From an uncultured SAR86 cluster bacterium (GTDB taxonomy: Bacteria; Pseudomonadota; Gammaproteobacteria; Magnimaribacterales; D2472): DNA of 64,000 bases. Position 1 is the first letter of the stretch. Every line of letters begins with the position of its first letter. Both the position numbers and the translations under genes were made by a program. The stretch covers positions 1 through 64,000 of the forward strand of contig CACLMT010000004.1 of assembly GCA_902608115.1 (NCBI GenBank), given 5' to 3'. The notes beneath the pieces are model-generated. The model was not told the DNA's origin and did not search any database. It saw nothing but the letters and a program-made list of their open reading frames with translations. This document shows, one piece after another, positions 52,020 through 61,146 of the stretch.

Positions 52020-52834
52020 ATTATGAAAATAGAGAATGCTGCAAAAACTGGTATTACAGCAATATGAGAATCTAGGCGGTCCCACACCCCGCCATGTCCA
52101 GGCAAAAGAGATCCACTATCTTTAAGATTTTGGTCTCGTTTTAACTGACTTTCAAAATAATCTCCAACAAATGCAAAAGGAATACTACACAAAGAAACAA
52201 TTAAAAATTCTAATGTTATAAAATCATACCAATTCATTAGCAACATAAATCCAATCACTACAAATAATCCACCGAAAAAACCTTCTAGGGTTTTATTGGG
52301 ACTGATTTCTGAAAATAAGGGTGTTCTACCCACCATGCTCCCAACTAAATAGGCTGTTATATCAATTAAGGCGGTATTAAGGATTATTAAAAATAAAACA
52401 AAGAAAATATTTACCCCGTAAAGATTATCAAACCAAAGAATTGCTATTAATCCAAAAATGAAACTTTGTATTAAAAAGATACCTAGATAGTTATTGTTAA
52501 AACTTAAGCCATTAAGCAATGAAGTTTTTTTAGCAACTAAAGAAACCGCATAAATAATCCAAAAAATTAGTGAGACTATCAAGAAAAAATTAATAAAGAT
52601 TTTTCCTAAAAAAACTGCTAAAAATATTACAGTAATAAAGAAAATGATCTGAGTTAAATTAACCTTCATATTAGACAACTCTATCCATTCTCTAGTTAGA
52701 AGCAATGCAACTAATAAGCCTAAAAAGATAGTTAAAAAGATATTTTCGAAATACAAAACTCCAACAATCGGAAATGCTATCAACAATGCTATTGGGAGTC
52801 TAGCTAATATATTTTTATATATTTCTTGCACCAA
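52016..52834 (-). CDS. cdsA: Phosphatidate cytidylyltransferase
   Basis: Makes CDP-diacylglycerol from phosphatidic acid and CTP, the branch point of phospholipid synthesis, in the inner membrane. The 272-residue protein has about eight membrane helices and ends with the family signature SQLKRDQNLKDSGSLLPGHGG followed by VWDRLDS; it is divided here as SQLKRDQNLKDSG and HGGVWDRLDS. The start is TTG at 52834 or GTG at 52831; both overlap the uppS end by about 17-20 bases. Order uppS-cdsA-dxr follows the Pseudomonas pattern rather than E. coli, where dxr comes first. Confidence 0.95.
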   Translation of the reverse strand: MVQEIYKNILARLPIALLIAFPIVGVLYFENIFLTIFLGLLVALLLTREWIELSNMKVNLTQIIFFITVIFLAVFLGKIFINFFLIVSLIFWIIYAVSLVAKKTSLLNGLSFNNNYLGIFLIQSFIFGLIAILWFDNLYGVNIFFVLFLIILNTALIDITAYLVGSMVGRTPLFSEISPNKTLEGFFGGLFVVIGFMLLMNWYDFITLEFLIVSLCSIPFAFVGDYFESQLKRDQNLKDSGSLLPGHGGVWDRLDSHIAVIPVFAAFSIFII

Positions 52835-53546
52835 AACGTCTCTCAGTTTTTAAAAATTTTTGGAGGCAACTCTTAAATTCCTCTTCATTAAAATCTGGCC
52901 AAAGCGTTTCTATAAATTGAATCTCAGTATATGCCAAATGATATAAAAGAAAATTACTAATTCGATGATCGCCCCCAGTTCGTATTAACAAATCTAACTC
53001 TTCTATTGGAGCTGATAAATAATCAAATATTGTAGAATCAGAAATTTTATCTGTTGATAAATTGCCATTCATAATATCTTCGGCAATCAACTTAGTTGCT
53101 TGGATAATATCTGCTCTTCCTCCATACCCAAGAGCGATATTTAACTGCAAGTTAGGTTCATTAAATTGAGTATCCTTCTGGGCTTTTTCTATTGCCTGAA
53201 TAACCTTTGGACCAAATGATAAAAAATCTCCAAAGAAATTTAAACTAATTTTTTGCTCAACTAAATCTGGGACCTGAGAATTAATTGCACTTATTATTAA
53301 TTTTTTTATACCTAAAATTTCATTCTTTGGGCGAGACCAATTTTCCGTACTGAAAGCATAAAGACTAAGAGATTCAAGTTGAGCTTTTGCTGCCCTTTCA
53401 ACAATTTGTCTAACCGTCTCCACGCCTTGTTCATGACCCTTTGAAACATTTAAATGATTCTTCTTGGCCCATCTTCCATTACCATCCATAATAATACCGA
53501 CATTAATTCCTGAAAGATCAATTGGTGTTTTATTATTAATTGCCAT
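52815..53546 (-). CDS. uppS: Isoprenyl transferase (undecaprenyl diphosphate synthase)
   Basis: A cis-prenyltransferase that makes C55 undecaprenyl diphosphate, the carrier lipid for peptidoglycan and LPS units. 243 residues. Motifs: VGIIMDGNGRWAKK with the catalytic Asp, GHEQGVETVR, LYAFSTENWSRP and, at the end, LLIRTGGDHRISNFLLYHLAYTE (in two pieces) with FIETLWPDF. It overlaps cdsA by 20 bases and starts 18 bases after frr. Metabolically it draws on the product of dxr downstream. Confidence 0.97.
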   Translation of the reverse strand: MAINNKTPIDLSGINVGIIMDGNGRWAKKNHLNVSKGHEQGVETVRQIVERAAKAQLESLSLYAFSTENWSRPKNEILGIKKLIISAINSQVPDLVEQKISLNFFGDFLSFGPKVIQAIEKAQKDTQFNEPNLQLNIALGYGGRADIIQATKLIAEDIMNGNLSTDKISDSTIFDYLSAPIEELDLLIRTGGDHRISNFLLYHLAYTEIQFIETLWPDFNEEEFKSCLQKFLKTERRFGARNI

Positions 53547-53564
53547 ATTGGCTGATAGGTTATT

Positions 53565-54119
53565 CTAGATTTCTATTAAATCTTCTTCTTTTTTCTTAAG
53601 TTCTGCATCCACTAGACCAATAAAATAATCGGTTTCTTTTTGGACTAGATCTTCAATTCTCTTTAGATCATCTTCAGAAAAGTTGCCTTCTTTATGCATT
53701 TCTTTTGCAGAATTATTAGCATCTCTACGAGTATTTCTAATTGAGATACGAGAATTCTCAGCTTCATTCTTTGCTTGCTTTATATATTCTTGCCTAGTTT
53801 CTTCAGTTAAAGCTGGCATAGTTACTCTTATCAAATCACCATTTGTATTAGGATTAAGGCCTAAATCTGCTTTCATAATTGCCTTTTCAATTTCCTCAAT
53901 CAAAGATTTATCCCACGGAGAAATAGCCAAAGTTCTACCTTCTTCAACCGAAATATTTGATGTTTGATTAATGGGTGTTTGATTGCCGTAATAGTCAATC
54001 TTTATATCATCTAAAATACTCGGATTTGCTCTCCCAGTTCGGATTTTATTAAATTCATGCAAAAGTGATTGAAAGGCTTTTTGCATCTTTGGTTTCATTT
54101 GGTCAATTATTTCATTCAT
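53565..54119 (-). CDS. frr: Ribosome recycling factor
   Basis: Splits the post-termination ribosome together with EF-G. The 184-residue protein has the three-helix bundle and beta-domain pattern: MQKAFQSLLHEFNKIRTGRANP at the start, DDIKIDYYGNQTPINQ as domain II, WDKSLIEEIEKAI, and a final helix with VQKETDYFIGLVDAELKKKE. The ATG lies 1 base after the pyrH stop, the universal pyrH-frr arrangement. Confidence 0.98.
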   Translation of the reverse strand: MNEIIDQMKPKMQKAFQSLLHEFNKIRTGRANPSILDDIKIDYYGNQTPINQTSNISVEEGRTLAISPWDKSLIEEIEKAIMKADLGLNPNTNGDLIRVTMPALTEETRQEYIKQAKNEAENSRISIRNTRRDANNSAKEMHKEGNFSEDDLKRIEDLVQKETDYFIGLVDAELKKKEEDLIEI

Positions 54120-54120
54120 A

Positions 54121-54834
54121 TTAAGATATTAATGTTCCAATTTCTTCACCGCAAGCAATACTGCTCAATGCATCTTTATGATTTATATTAAATACCTTCA
54201 ATGGTAACCTATGATCTCTTGCAAGCGTTAAAGCTGTTGCGTCCATTACCTTCAAATTTTTCTGAATCGCTTCATCATATGAAACCTCTGAATAAAAAAT
54301 AGCATTTGATACTTTTTCAGGGTCATCAGAATAAACTCCATCAACCCTAGTTGCTTTTAACATTATGTCAGACTGAGTCTCTATAGCCCTAAGACATCCG
54401 GCAGTATCGGTTGTAAAAAATGGATTTCCAGTTCCAGCTGTAAAAATAACGACAAAACCATTAGAAAGAAGCTGAATAGCTAAACGTCTATCAAAATGCT
54501 CTACTAGACCTGACATTGAGATTGCTGACATAATTCTTGTCTTTACCCCTGCTCTTTCCAAAGCATCTCTCAACGCAATTCCATTCATTACGGTAGCTAA
54601 CATGCCCATATGGTCTCCTGCAACCCTATCCATTCCAGCTTTGCTTAGTTTTTCACCCCTAAATAAGTTTCCACCCCCAATCACAATACTGATTTCTGCA
54701 CCTAATCCCTTGCAATCTTTTACAGAAGTAGCCATTTGATCAAGAATTTTGGGGTCTATACCATGTTCGTCATCTCCTGCAACAGCCTCTCCGCTAAATT
54801 TCACGAGAAGACGTTTATATGAAAGATCACTCAT
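54121..54834 (-). CDS. pyrH: UMP kinase
   Basis: Hexameric bacterial UMP kinase that phosphorylates UMP to UDP, controlled by GTP and UTP. 237 residues of the amino-acid-kinase fold: [71 protein letters not shown] and [13 protein letters not shown] mark nucleotide and substrate sites in order. It overlaps tsf by one base and is followed by frr. Confidence 0.98.
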   Translation of the reverse strand: MSDLSYKRLLVKFSGEAVAGDDEHGIDPKILDQMATSVKDCKGLGAEISIVIGGGNLFRGEKLSKAGMDRVAGDHMGMLATVMNGIALRDALERAGVKTRIMSAISMSGLVEHFDRRLAIQLLSNGFVVIFTAGTGNPFFTTDTAGCLRAIETQSDIMLKATRVDGVYSDDPEKVSNAIFYSEVSYDEAIQKNLKVMDATALTLARDHRLPLKVFNINHKDALSSIACGEEIGTLIS

Positions 54835-55688
54835 TATTTCAGTTGTTCAGCTACCTCAGTTGCAAAATCTTTATTTTCTATCTCAATCCCTTCTCCAATC
54901 TTAAATCGAACATATTCTATAACTGAAGCATTGTTTTCATCTAACAGTTCTTGAATGGTCAACTCAGGATTCTTAACAAATCCTTGTGTTACTAGAGTAA
55001 CTTCAGATAAAAACCTCCTTACCTTCCCTTCAACCATTTTTTCCATAATAGCTTTATCTTTTCCAGACTCTTCTGCTTGTGCGCTATAGATGGCTCGTTC
55101 TCTGGCCAACATTTCTGAATCAATATCTTCAGATGTTAAACCGCTTGGATTGGTTGCAGAAACCTGCATAGCTAAATCTTTGGCTAATTCTTGATTGTCA
55201 GTATCGATTGAAACCAATGCTGCTAATTTACCGTCAGAATGTATATATGTACCTATAGAACCTCCTACAGCAACATCAAGAGTCTTTAATCTTCGCAATT
55301 GAATATTCTCTCCAATTGATTGAATTAAGGCATGTCTTTCCTTTAAGAATTGCTCATTCAAATCATCGACTGAATACACTTTTGTAGATTCAAGATATTT
55401 AGCAACATCTGAAGTAAAAGTTTTAAATTGTTCGTCCTTAGCTGCAAAGTCTGTTTCAGAATTAATTTCGATCAAACTAACATATTCAGAATTTATTGAA
55501 ATTTTTAGCTCGCCCTCAGCGGCAACTCTTGATGCTTTCTTTTCAGCCTTTAGAGAGCTGTTTGCCCTCAATAGATCTAAAGCTTTATTTATATCACCAC
55601 CTGTTTCAACTAAAGCTTTTTTACACTCCATCATACCAACACCTGACATGTCTCTTAGTTCTTTAACCTGATTGGCTGTAATACTCAT
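54834..55688 (-). CDS. tsf: Elongation factor Ts
   Basis: Guanine-nucleotide exchange factor for EF-Tu. 284 residues. The N-terminal UBA-like domain is [19 protein letters not shown], and the core repeats the block [17 protein letters not shown], whose Asp-Phe pair contacts EF-Tu. The C-terminal GQEFVKNPE-like strip appears as [16 protein letters not shown]. The ATG overlaps the rpsB stop by 4 bases (ATGA) and thus tsf is coupled to S2 synthesis, as in other Proteobacteria. Confidence 0.98.
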   Translation of the reverse strand: MSITANQVKELRDMSGVGMMECKKALVETGGDINKALDLLRANSSLKAEKKASRVAAEGELKISINSEYVSLIEINSETDFAAKDEQFKTFTSDVAKYLESTKVYSVDDLNEQFLKERHALIQSIGENIQLRRLKTLDVAVGGSIGTYIHSDGKLAALVSIDTDNQELAKDLAMQVSATNPSGLTSEDIDSEMLARERAIYSAQAEESGKDKAIMEKMVEGKVRRFLSEVTLVTQGFVKNPELTIQELLDENNASVIEYVRFKIGEGIEIENKDFATEVAEQLK

Positions 55689-56662
55689 TTTTCTTCTTCA
55701 GATTCTATTTTTTCTTCTTCTGAAACTTCATCTTTTTTTTCTTCTTCTGAAACTTCATCTTTTTTTTCTACATCTGACTTTTCATCTTCAGACTCCTCTA
55801 TATTATTTTCATCTTTATTTACTTCAATTTCAGATTCTTCAACTTCAATATCTTCTGGCTCACTCAAAGCAGCCTCCTCAACGAGGTTAAGAACCTTGCC
55901 AGAGGTTACAGAAACTTTTTTAACCTTTACCGCAGGAACTTGATCATCCTCAGATGGAATATTCAATACTCCTCCTGATGAACTTGCTAAACCACGAGCA
56001 CAAGCTTCAGATATCACTTTTGTAATTAATCTAATCGAACGAATTGCATCATCATTTCCTGGAATAATATGGTCTATACCATCAGGATCTGAATTAGTAT
56101 CAACAAGGGCAATAATAGGAATACCCATCTTCTTTGCTTCTGTAACAGCAATCTTCTCATATGCTATATCTACAACAAATAAAGCATCGGGAAGACCTTT
56201 CATTTCTTTGATTCCGCCAACACTTGCTTCTAACTTTGCATATTCTTTAGAAATATCTACATTTTCTTTTTTAGAGAGCTTATTTATTCTTCCTGAAGAT
56301 TGAAGCTCTTCAATATCCAATAAGCGCCTAATAGAACCACGAATAGTTTTCCAGTTAGTTAGAGTGCCTCCAAGCCATCTCTTATCAACATACGGAAGAC
56401 CAAGCTCAGATGCTGATTCTTTGATAGTCTTAGAAGCAGATCTTTTAGTACCAACAAAAAGAATTCTATTACCTTTTGAGCATATCTCTTCAGCTTTAGA
56501 TGCTGCCGCATTTAAGCATTCTTGAGTAATTTCAAGATCGATAATACTAATCTTCTTCCTTGTATCAAATATATAGGATTCCATTTTGGGATTCCAAAAT
56601 CTTTGCTGATGACCAAAATGAACTCCTGCATTTAACAGGTCTTTAATAGAAACAATACTCAC
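55685..56662 (-). CDS. rpsB: 30S ribosomal protein S2 with acidic C-terminal tail
   Basis: Small-subunit protein S2, the core about 230 residues: MSIVSIKDLLNAGVHFGHQ, RFWNPKMESYIF, LFVGTKRSASKTIKESA, DKRWLGGTLTNWKTI, ALFVVDIAYEKIAVTEA, and IPIIALVDTNSDPDGID are all intact. The start codon is GTG, with a strong GGAGGA 5 bases upstream. The protein is 325 residues, some 80 longer than E. coli S2 (241). The extra part (from about 245) is almost entirely Glu, Asp, Lys, Ser and Val and contains two direct copies of KKDEVSEEE. It would extend as an unstructured anionic tail on the 30S surface. A structured leader precedes the gene. Confidence 0.96.
   Translation of the reverse strand: MSIVSIKDLLNAGVHFGHQQRFWNPKMESYIFDTRKKISIIDLEITQECLNAAASKAEEICSKGNRILFVGTKRSASKTIKESASELGLPYVDKRWLGGTLTNWKTIRGSIRRLLDIEELQSSGRINKLSKKENVDISKEYAKLEASVGGIKEMKGLPDALFVVDIAYEKIAVTEAKKMGIPIIALVDTNSDPDGIDHIIPGNDDAIRSIRLITKVISEACARGLASSSGGVLNIPSEDDQVPAVKVKKVSVTSGKVLNLVEEAALSEPEDIEVEESEIEVNKDENNIEESEDEKSDVEKKDEVSEEEKKDEVSEEEKIESEEEK
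55708..55769 (-). repeat. 27-base direct repeat in the S2 tail
   Basis: A 27-base unit is repeated 2.3 times (identity holds between 55708-55742 and 55735-55769), encoding KKDEVSEEE twice in frame. It is prone to slippage, so copy number may vary between strains. On the plus strand it appears as a long open pyrimidine-rich stretch, which is not a gene. Confidence 0.85.
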
Positions 56663-56787
56663 AATTTCCTCCGGGGTTAGTACTCCAGCGCATCATAAAA
56701 TTGACTCCATTAGAGCACCCCAATTCTAATCATCCTTGCGCCTTCGGGATTTTAAGTGAGGGTATTTTATATAAAAGTGACTTAGTA
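56663..56787 (-). promoter_or_regulatory. rpsB 5' leader with possible pseudoknot (t44/S2-leader-like)
   Basis: The 125 bases between dapB and rpsB hold, in minus-strand order: a TATAAA-like -10 (near 56770), GCGCA (56737-56741), GGGGTGCTC (56713-56721), TGCGC (56688-56692), and GAGTACTAACCCC (56673-56685) next to the Shine-Dalgarno. The first and third pair (5 bp), the second and fourth pair (GGGGT with ACCCC, plus GCTC with GAGT), and the pairs cross, so a pseudoknot can form. An alternative hairpin (AATTG with CAATT around GCTC/GAGT) would release it. The rpsB leader of E. coli (Rfam t44 RNA) is bound by S2 for feedback; this may be a counterpart, but I could not align it. Confidence 0.4.
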
Positions 56788-57462
56788 TTAAAGTCTTTTA
56801 TTAAGGAAATCATCAAAAGAGAAAAGTCCTTCAGATTGAGTCAAAGTCCATTCTGCTGCTTGGATTGCTCCTGATGCAAAAATTTCTCTTGAGCTAGCAA
56901 TATGTTGAAAACAAACATCGCCTTCTTTACCAGTTAGCTTGATTCTATGGATCCCAAACACTGATCCAAATCTAAATGATCTTATAACGATTGGTCTTTT
57001 TATTTTAAGCTCAGAAAACTCCTCTAAATAATTAAATAACTCAAGAGCAGTCCCTGATGGCGAATCAATTTTTTTTGTATGGTGTATTTCAGTTATTTCA
57101 CATTCAAAAATATCATTAGATTTCTGAATAAATGTTGAAATTAATTTCTTTAATTTGGCAATTCCCATAGACATATTTGATGCCATTAATATAGGAATAT
57201 CCTTTGATAAGTCCAACAACATATCTTGCTGGTCTTTGCTCAAACCCGTAGTACCAATAACAAGGGGTAATAAATTTTTATTACAATAATCTAATATTTC
57301 CTCAGTTACATCTGGTGAAGAAAAATCTATAAAAACAGCTCCGTCTGTTGGATCATCTTTAATGTCTTTATAATTTTGTAAAATAATAGAGGAATTAGAT
57401 TTCACAGATTCTTGGATTGCATCACCCATGCTTCCATTAAATCCATTCAAAATAATTTTCAA
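56788..57462 (-). CDS. dapB: 4-hydroxy-tetrahydrodipicolinate reductase, short form
   Basis: Reduces the product of DapA with NAD(P)H in the diaminopimelate/lysine route. The catalytic block is TEIHHTKKIDSPSGTALELF (His-His and Lys, then SGTA), and the nucleotide loop is NGFNGSMG. It is only 224 residues, about 45 fewer than E. coli DapB; the missing part is mostly between the first strand and VFIDFSSPD, where other DapBs have the cofactor ribose-recognition loop. The start is a TTG at 57462 (MKIILNGFNG), as no ATG fits. It is the last gene after dnaJ, 4 bases away, so lysine synthesis is under heat-shock promoter read-through. Confidence 0.93.
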   Translation of the reverse strand: MKIILNGFNGSMGDAIQESVKSNSSIILQNYKDIKDDPTDGAVFIDFSSPDVTEEILDYCNKNLLPLVIGTTGLSKDQQDMLLDLSKDIPILMASNMSMGIAKLKKLISTFIQKSNDIFECEITEIHHTKKIDSPSGTALELFNYLEEFSELKIKRPIVIRSFRFGSVFGIHRIKLTGKEGDVCFQHIASSREIFASGAIQAAEWTLTQSEGLFSFDDFLNKRL

Positions 57463-57466
57463 TATT

Positions 57467-58576
57467 TTATTCTTTGGTAAATAAATCAGTAGCTTGGTTA
57501 AAAGACTTCTTTATTGGATGGTGTTTATCAGACTCTGTAGATTCTGCAAAATCCTTTAAAATTTTTAATTGGACTTTTGAAAGATTAACCGGAGTCTCGA
57601 CAACCACTCTACACATTAAATCTCCTCTTCTTGAGCTCCTAACAGAAGATGCTCCTTTACCTTTAATTCTAAAAATTTTGCCCGTCTGAGTATAAGGTGG
57701 AATCTTAAGAGAAATTTTAGATTCTAAGCTAGGTACATTGATCGTCCCACCTAAAACAGCTGTCTCAAAAGGAATTGGCGCTTCAAAGTAAAGATCTCTT
57801 CCATCTCTTTCAAAAAGATTATTTGGAATAACTTTAATCGCAACATAAAGATCACCCCTATGACCGCCTTTTGCTGCACTACCCTCCCCAGTTAAGCGAA
57901 CTTTATCACCATTATCAACTCCTGCTGGAATATTTACAGATAATGATTTTGTTTCTTCATTGACTCCAGTACCTCTGCATGCACTACAATGATCCTTAAT
58001 GATTTTCCCTTCTCCTCTACAAACATTACAAGGTTGTTGAATTGAGAAAAAACCTTGTTGCATCCTAACCTGTCCTAAACCATTACATTGACTGCAAGTT
58101 ACTGGAGAAGTGCCTGGTTGTGCACCAGAACCAGAACAATCAGCACATAATTTATTAACAGGAATTCTAATGGTTTTTTTAAGCCCAAGAACCGCTTCCT
58201 TTAATGACAATTCAAGATTATATTGAAGATCTTGCCCCCTAGCAGATCTAGAAGATGAACGTCTACCCCCAAACACATCACCAAAAATATCGCCAAAAAT
58301 ATCGCCAAAATTAAAATCTTGAAACCCTTGGCCTGCACCTCCACCCATGCCTTGAACTCCAGCATGACCAAATTGATCATATGCAGATTTCTTTTGAGAG
58401 TCTGAAAGGATCTCATATGCTTCGGCAGCTTCTTTAAATTTTTCATTAGCTTGAGGGTCATCCGGATTTCTATCTGGATGATATTTCATAGCTAATTTTT
58501 TAAAAGCTTTTTTGAGTTCTGCTTCTGAAGCGTTTCGAGAGACCCCTAAAACCTCATAATAGTCTCTCTTTGACAT
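57467..58576 (-). CDS. dnaJ: Chaperone DnaJ
   Basis: Type I J-protein that delivers clients to DnaK and triggers its ATPase. 369 residues: J-domain with YHPDRNP (HPD at 33-35), Gly/Phe-rich linker ([21 protein letters not shown]), zinc-finger domain with four CxxCxGxG motifs ([32 protein letters not shown]), and the C-terminal client domain. It starts 3 bases after dnaK. Normal for Gammaproteobacteria, except that the order continues into dapB. Confidence 0.98.
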   Translation of the reverse strand: MSKRDYYEVLGVSRNASEAELKKAFKKLAMKYHPDRNPDDPQANEKFKEAAEAYEILSDSQKKSAYDQFGHAGVQGMGGGAGQGFQDFNFGDIFGDIFGDVFGGRRSSSRSARGQDLQYNLELSLKEAVLGLKKTIRIPVNKLCADCSGSGAQPGTSPVTCSQCNGLGQVRMQQGFFSIQQPCNVCRGEGKIIKDHCSACRGTGVNEETKSLSVNIPAGVDNGDKVRLTGEGSAAKGGHRGDLYVAIKVIPNNLFERDGRDLYFEAPIPFETAVLGGTINVPSLESKISLKIPPYTQTGKIFRIKGKGASSVRSSRRGDLMCRVVVETPVNLSKVQLKILKDFAESTESDKHHPIKKSFNQATDLFTKE

Positions 58577-58579
58577 GAC

Positions 58580-60493
58580 TTACTTTTCTTCTTCTTTTAC
58601 TTCTTCATACTCTGCATCTACGGTGTTTTCATCATTGCTAACATCTTCACTTTCACTAGCAGGCTGAGCATCTCCAGATTGCGGATACAATTTTTGGGTT
58701 AAAGGAGTCAAAATATCATTTAAATCTTTAGTTGATGACTCTATTGCTTCAAGACTATCTTCTTTAATAGCGTCTTCGAGCTTTTTGGTTGCTGATTCTA
58801 CAGACTCTTTCTCATCATCTGTTAATTTATCCCCTGATTCTGTCATTGTTTTTCTCGTAGCATGGACCAACATATCAGCGTTATTCTTAGCCTGTACTAA
58901 GGCTTCAAATTTCTTATCATCTTCAGCATTTGCTTCAGCATCTTTCACCATATTTTCAATATCTTCATCAGATAAACCGCTTGAAGCTTTAATTACTATT
59001 GATTGTTCTTTTCCTGTGTTCTTATCTTTAGCGGCAACATTTAAAATACCATTTGCATCTAAATCAAAAGAAACCTCAATCTGTGGCGTACCTCTTGCGG
59101 CCGGAGGTATATCAGCAAGATTAAACTGTCCTAATGATTTATTCTGAGCTGCTTGTTTTCTCTCACCTTGAATAACATGAACAGTTACAGCTGATTGATT
59201 ATCCTCTGCTGTGGAGAAAACCTGAGATTTTTGGGTTGGAATAGTAGTATTCTTTTCAATTAAAGGTGTGGCTATTCCTCCCAGAGTCTCAATACCTAAA
59301 GTTAAAGGTGTAACATCAAGCAACAATACATCTTTAGTATCACCTGATAACACCGAACCCTGAATTGCGGCACCAACAGCTACTGCTTCATCAGGATTTA
59401 GATCTTTTCTTGGTTCTTTACCAAAAAATTCTTTTACCTTTTGTTGAACCATAGGCATTCTAGTTTGTCCGCCTACCAAAAGAATTTCATTTATATCATT
59501 AACAGATAATTTTGCATCATCAAGAGCTAATTTTAATGGGCCCAAACTACGTTCAATTAAATCTTCAACCAATGATTCTAACTTTGCTCTTGTGATCTTA
59601 TGTACGAAGTGCTTGGGTCCAGAGCTGTCAGCAGTAATATATGGAAGGTTAATCTCAGTTTGATCAGAAGATGAAAGCTCAATTTTGGCTTTCTCGGCTG
59701 CCTCTTTTAAGCGCTGAAGGGCCATTGAATCACTTTTTAGATCAAAGCCTGATTCTTTTTTAAACTCATCAACAAAATAATCAATTAATTTAAGATCAAA
59801 ATCTTCTCCACCTAAAAATGTATCTCCATTAGTAGAAAGAACTTCAAATTGATGTTCGCCATCTACTTCTGAAATTTCAATAATTGAAATATCAAATGTT
59901 CCACCGCCTAGATCATAAATAGCAACGACAGAATCACCTGTATGCTTATCTAAACCATATGCTAAAGCTGCAGCAGTAGGTTCATTGATAATTCTTTTGA
60001 CTTTTAGCCCGGCAATTTTTCCAGCATCTTTTGTGGCTTGCCTTTGAGAATCATTAAAATATGCAGGCACTGTAATGACCGCTTCACTAACCTCATGACC
60101 TAAATATTCTTCTGCAGTTTTCTTCAATTTTTTTAAAACTTCAGCTGAAACTTGTGGAGGAGCTAATTTTTTATCTTCAACTTGAACCCATGCATCTCCA
60201 TTATCAGCTTTAATGATCTGATAGGGAACCATATCCATATCCTTCTTCACTACATCATCATCAAACCTTCTACCGATCAATCTCTTGATTGCATATAGCG
60301 TTTTCTCGGGGTTTGTAACAGCTTGTCTTTTTGCTGGAGTTCCAACCAATATCTCATTATTATCCCCATATCCAATCACAGAGGGTGTAGTCCTTCCTCC
60401 TTCTAAATTCTCTATAACCTTGGGTTGTTGGCCTTCAACAATCGCCAAGCAACTATTTGTTGTTCCTAAATCTATTCCTATAATTTTAGACAT
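58580..60493 (-). CDS. dnaK: Chaperone DnaK (Hsp70)
   Basis: ATP-dependent Hsp70 chaperone, 637 residues. [17 protein letters not shown] starts the ATPase domain; [46 protein letters not shown] and [17 protein letters not shown] (linker region) are all standard. The substrate domain is followed by a helical lid and a C-terminal disordered tail ending EEVKEEEK, similar to the E. coli EEVKDKK end. It lies 10 bases after grpE. Confidence 0.99.
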   Translation of the reverse strand: MSKIIGIDLGTTNSCLAIVEGQQPKVIENLEGGRTTPSVIGYGDNNEILVGTPAKRQAVTNPEKTLYAIKRLIGRRFDDDVVKKDMDMVPYQIIKADNGDAWVQVEDKKLAPPQVSAEVLKKLKKTAEEYLGHEVSEAVITVPAYFNDSQRQATKDAGKIAGLKVKRIINEPTAAALAYGLDKHTGDSVVAIYDLGGGTFDISIIEISEVDGEHQFEVLSTNGDTFLGGEDFDLKLIDYFVDEFKKESGFDLKSDSMALQRLKEAAEKAKIELSSSDQTEINLPYITADSSGPKHFVHKITRAKLESLVEDLIERSLGPLKLALDDAKLSVNDINEILLVGGQTRMPMVQQKVKEFFGKEPRKDLNPDEAVAVGAAIQGSVLSGDTKDVLLLDVTPLTLGIETLGGIATPLIEKNTTIPTQKSQVFSTAEDNQSAVTVHVIQGERKQAAQNKSLGQFNLADIPPAARGTPQIEVSFDLDANGILNVAAKDKNTGKEQSIVIKASSGLSDEDIENMVKDAEANAEDDKKFEALVQAKNNADMLVHATRKTMTESGDKLTDDEKESVESATKKLEDAIKEDSLEAIESSTKDLNDILTPLTQKLYPQSGDAQPASESEDVSNDENTVDAEYEEVKEEEK

Positions 60494-60503
60494 AACTTTT
60501 TAC

Positions 60504-61082
60504 CTAATTTTTAATTACTGAAACTCTTGCTGGTCTTACAACTCTTTCATGTAATTCCCAGCCTCTTTGAAAAATATTTTCAATTTCATTATCTTGTTTT
60601 TTTAAATCCTTCGAAGTCATTACTGCCTCGTGCTTAATCGGATCAAATTGTTCATTAAGAGGATAGATGGGTCTTATACCAAATTTATCAAGAGCAGATT
60701 CAAAAGACTTTAAAGTTAATTCAACCCCTTCTTTGTCTTCTTTGGATGATTTGTTAGAGAAATTGGTGAGAGCATGCTCTAAATTATCAACTACTGGCAG
60801 CAATTCAATAAGCAATTTCTCAATGCCATATTTATGAGCTTTTTCAACATCAGAAATATTGCGTTTAAATGCATTATCAAGATCTGCTCGAGATCTTAAT
60901 AAAGCCTCTTCTAAACCTTTCACCTTTTCATATAAATCTTCAGATCCTAACTCTAAATCTAGGTCTTCAACATCCTGTTCAACTAAATTTCCGTTACATG
61001 AAGACTCTTCAAGAATAGCTCTTTTATCAGTATTCTTAGACTTCTGATTCTTTATTTTATTAGCTTTTTTTTGCTTAGCCAT
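60504..61082 (-). CDS. grpE: Nucleotide exchange factor GrpE
   Basis: Dimeric exchange factor that releases ADP from DnaK and senses heat. 192 residues: a Lys-rich N-terminus, a long coiled coil (GSEDLYEKVKGLEEALLRSRADLDN, then further helices from about 45 to 125) and the C-terminal beta wing FDPIKHEAVMTS with GWELHERVVRPARVSV. The start codon is ATG at 61082, with GAGG in the loop of a perfect 8-bp inverted repeat that extends into the codon. A near-consensus sigma-32 promoter lies just upstream. First gene of grpE-dnaK-dnaJ-dapB. Confidence 0.97.
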   Translation of the reverse strand: MAKQKKANKIKNQKSKNTDKRAILEESSCNGNLVEQDVEDLDLELGSEDLYEKVKGLEEALLRSRADLDNAFKRNISDVEKAHKYGIEKLLIELLPVVDNLEHALTNFSNKSSKEDKEGVELTLKSFESALDKFGIRPIYPLNEQFDPIKHEAVMTSKDLKKQDNEIENIFQRGWELHERVVRPARVSVIKN

Positions 61083-61102
61083 CTCTTACCTCAATAAGAG
61101 AT
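61081..61102 (-). promoter_or_regulatory. 8-bp hairpin/palindrome over the grpE start
   Basis: ATCTCTTA (61081-61088) and TAAGAGAT (61095-61102) are perfect inverted repeats with a 6-base spacer. In RNA the right arm would contain the first two bases of the grpE ATG and the loop the GAGG ribosome-binding site; six of eight pairs are A-U. If transcripts start well upstream it could act like a heat-melting thermometer; if they start near 61097, as the promoter predicts, the hairpin is incomplete and the repeat would only work as DNA. Confidence 0.4.
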
Positions 61103-61103
61103 T

Positions 61104-61132
61104 ATATTGGGATGACTTAGTATGACTTCAAG
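61104..61132 (-). promoter_or_regulatory. Sigma-32 heat-shock promoter of grpE-dnaK-dnaJ-dapB
   Basis: On the minus strand CTTGAAG (61126-61132) is followed, after 14 bases, by CCCAATAT (61104-61111). The heat-shock consensus is CTTGAAA, 11-16 bases, CCCCATNT, so 6 of 7 and 7 of 8 positions match. It lies in the only gap ahead of grpE, after the fur stop. The transcript should begin near 61097, giving a leader of about 15 bases. Confidence 0.7.
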
Positions 61133-61146
61133 GGTTTTAGAAATAT

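Noticed and set aside
55672-55890. Plus-strand ORF of 72 codons rich in Leu and Phe
   Set aside because: It is the reverse of the Glu/Lys repeat tail of S2; the composition explains the open frame.
58785-59147. 120-codon plus-strand ORF
   Set aside because: It is antisense to the C-terminal half of dnaK; low-complexity Ser/Ala content mirrors dnaK codons.
61081-61102. CIRCE element (HrcA operator) at grpE
   Set aside because: The arms ATCTCTTA/TAAGAGAT do not match TTAGCACTC/GAGTGCTAA, and the spacer is 6 rather than 9 bases.
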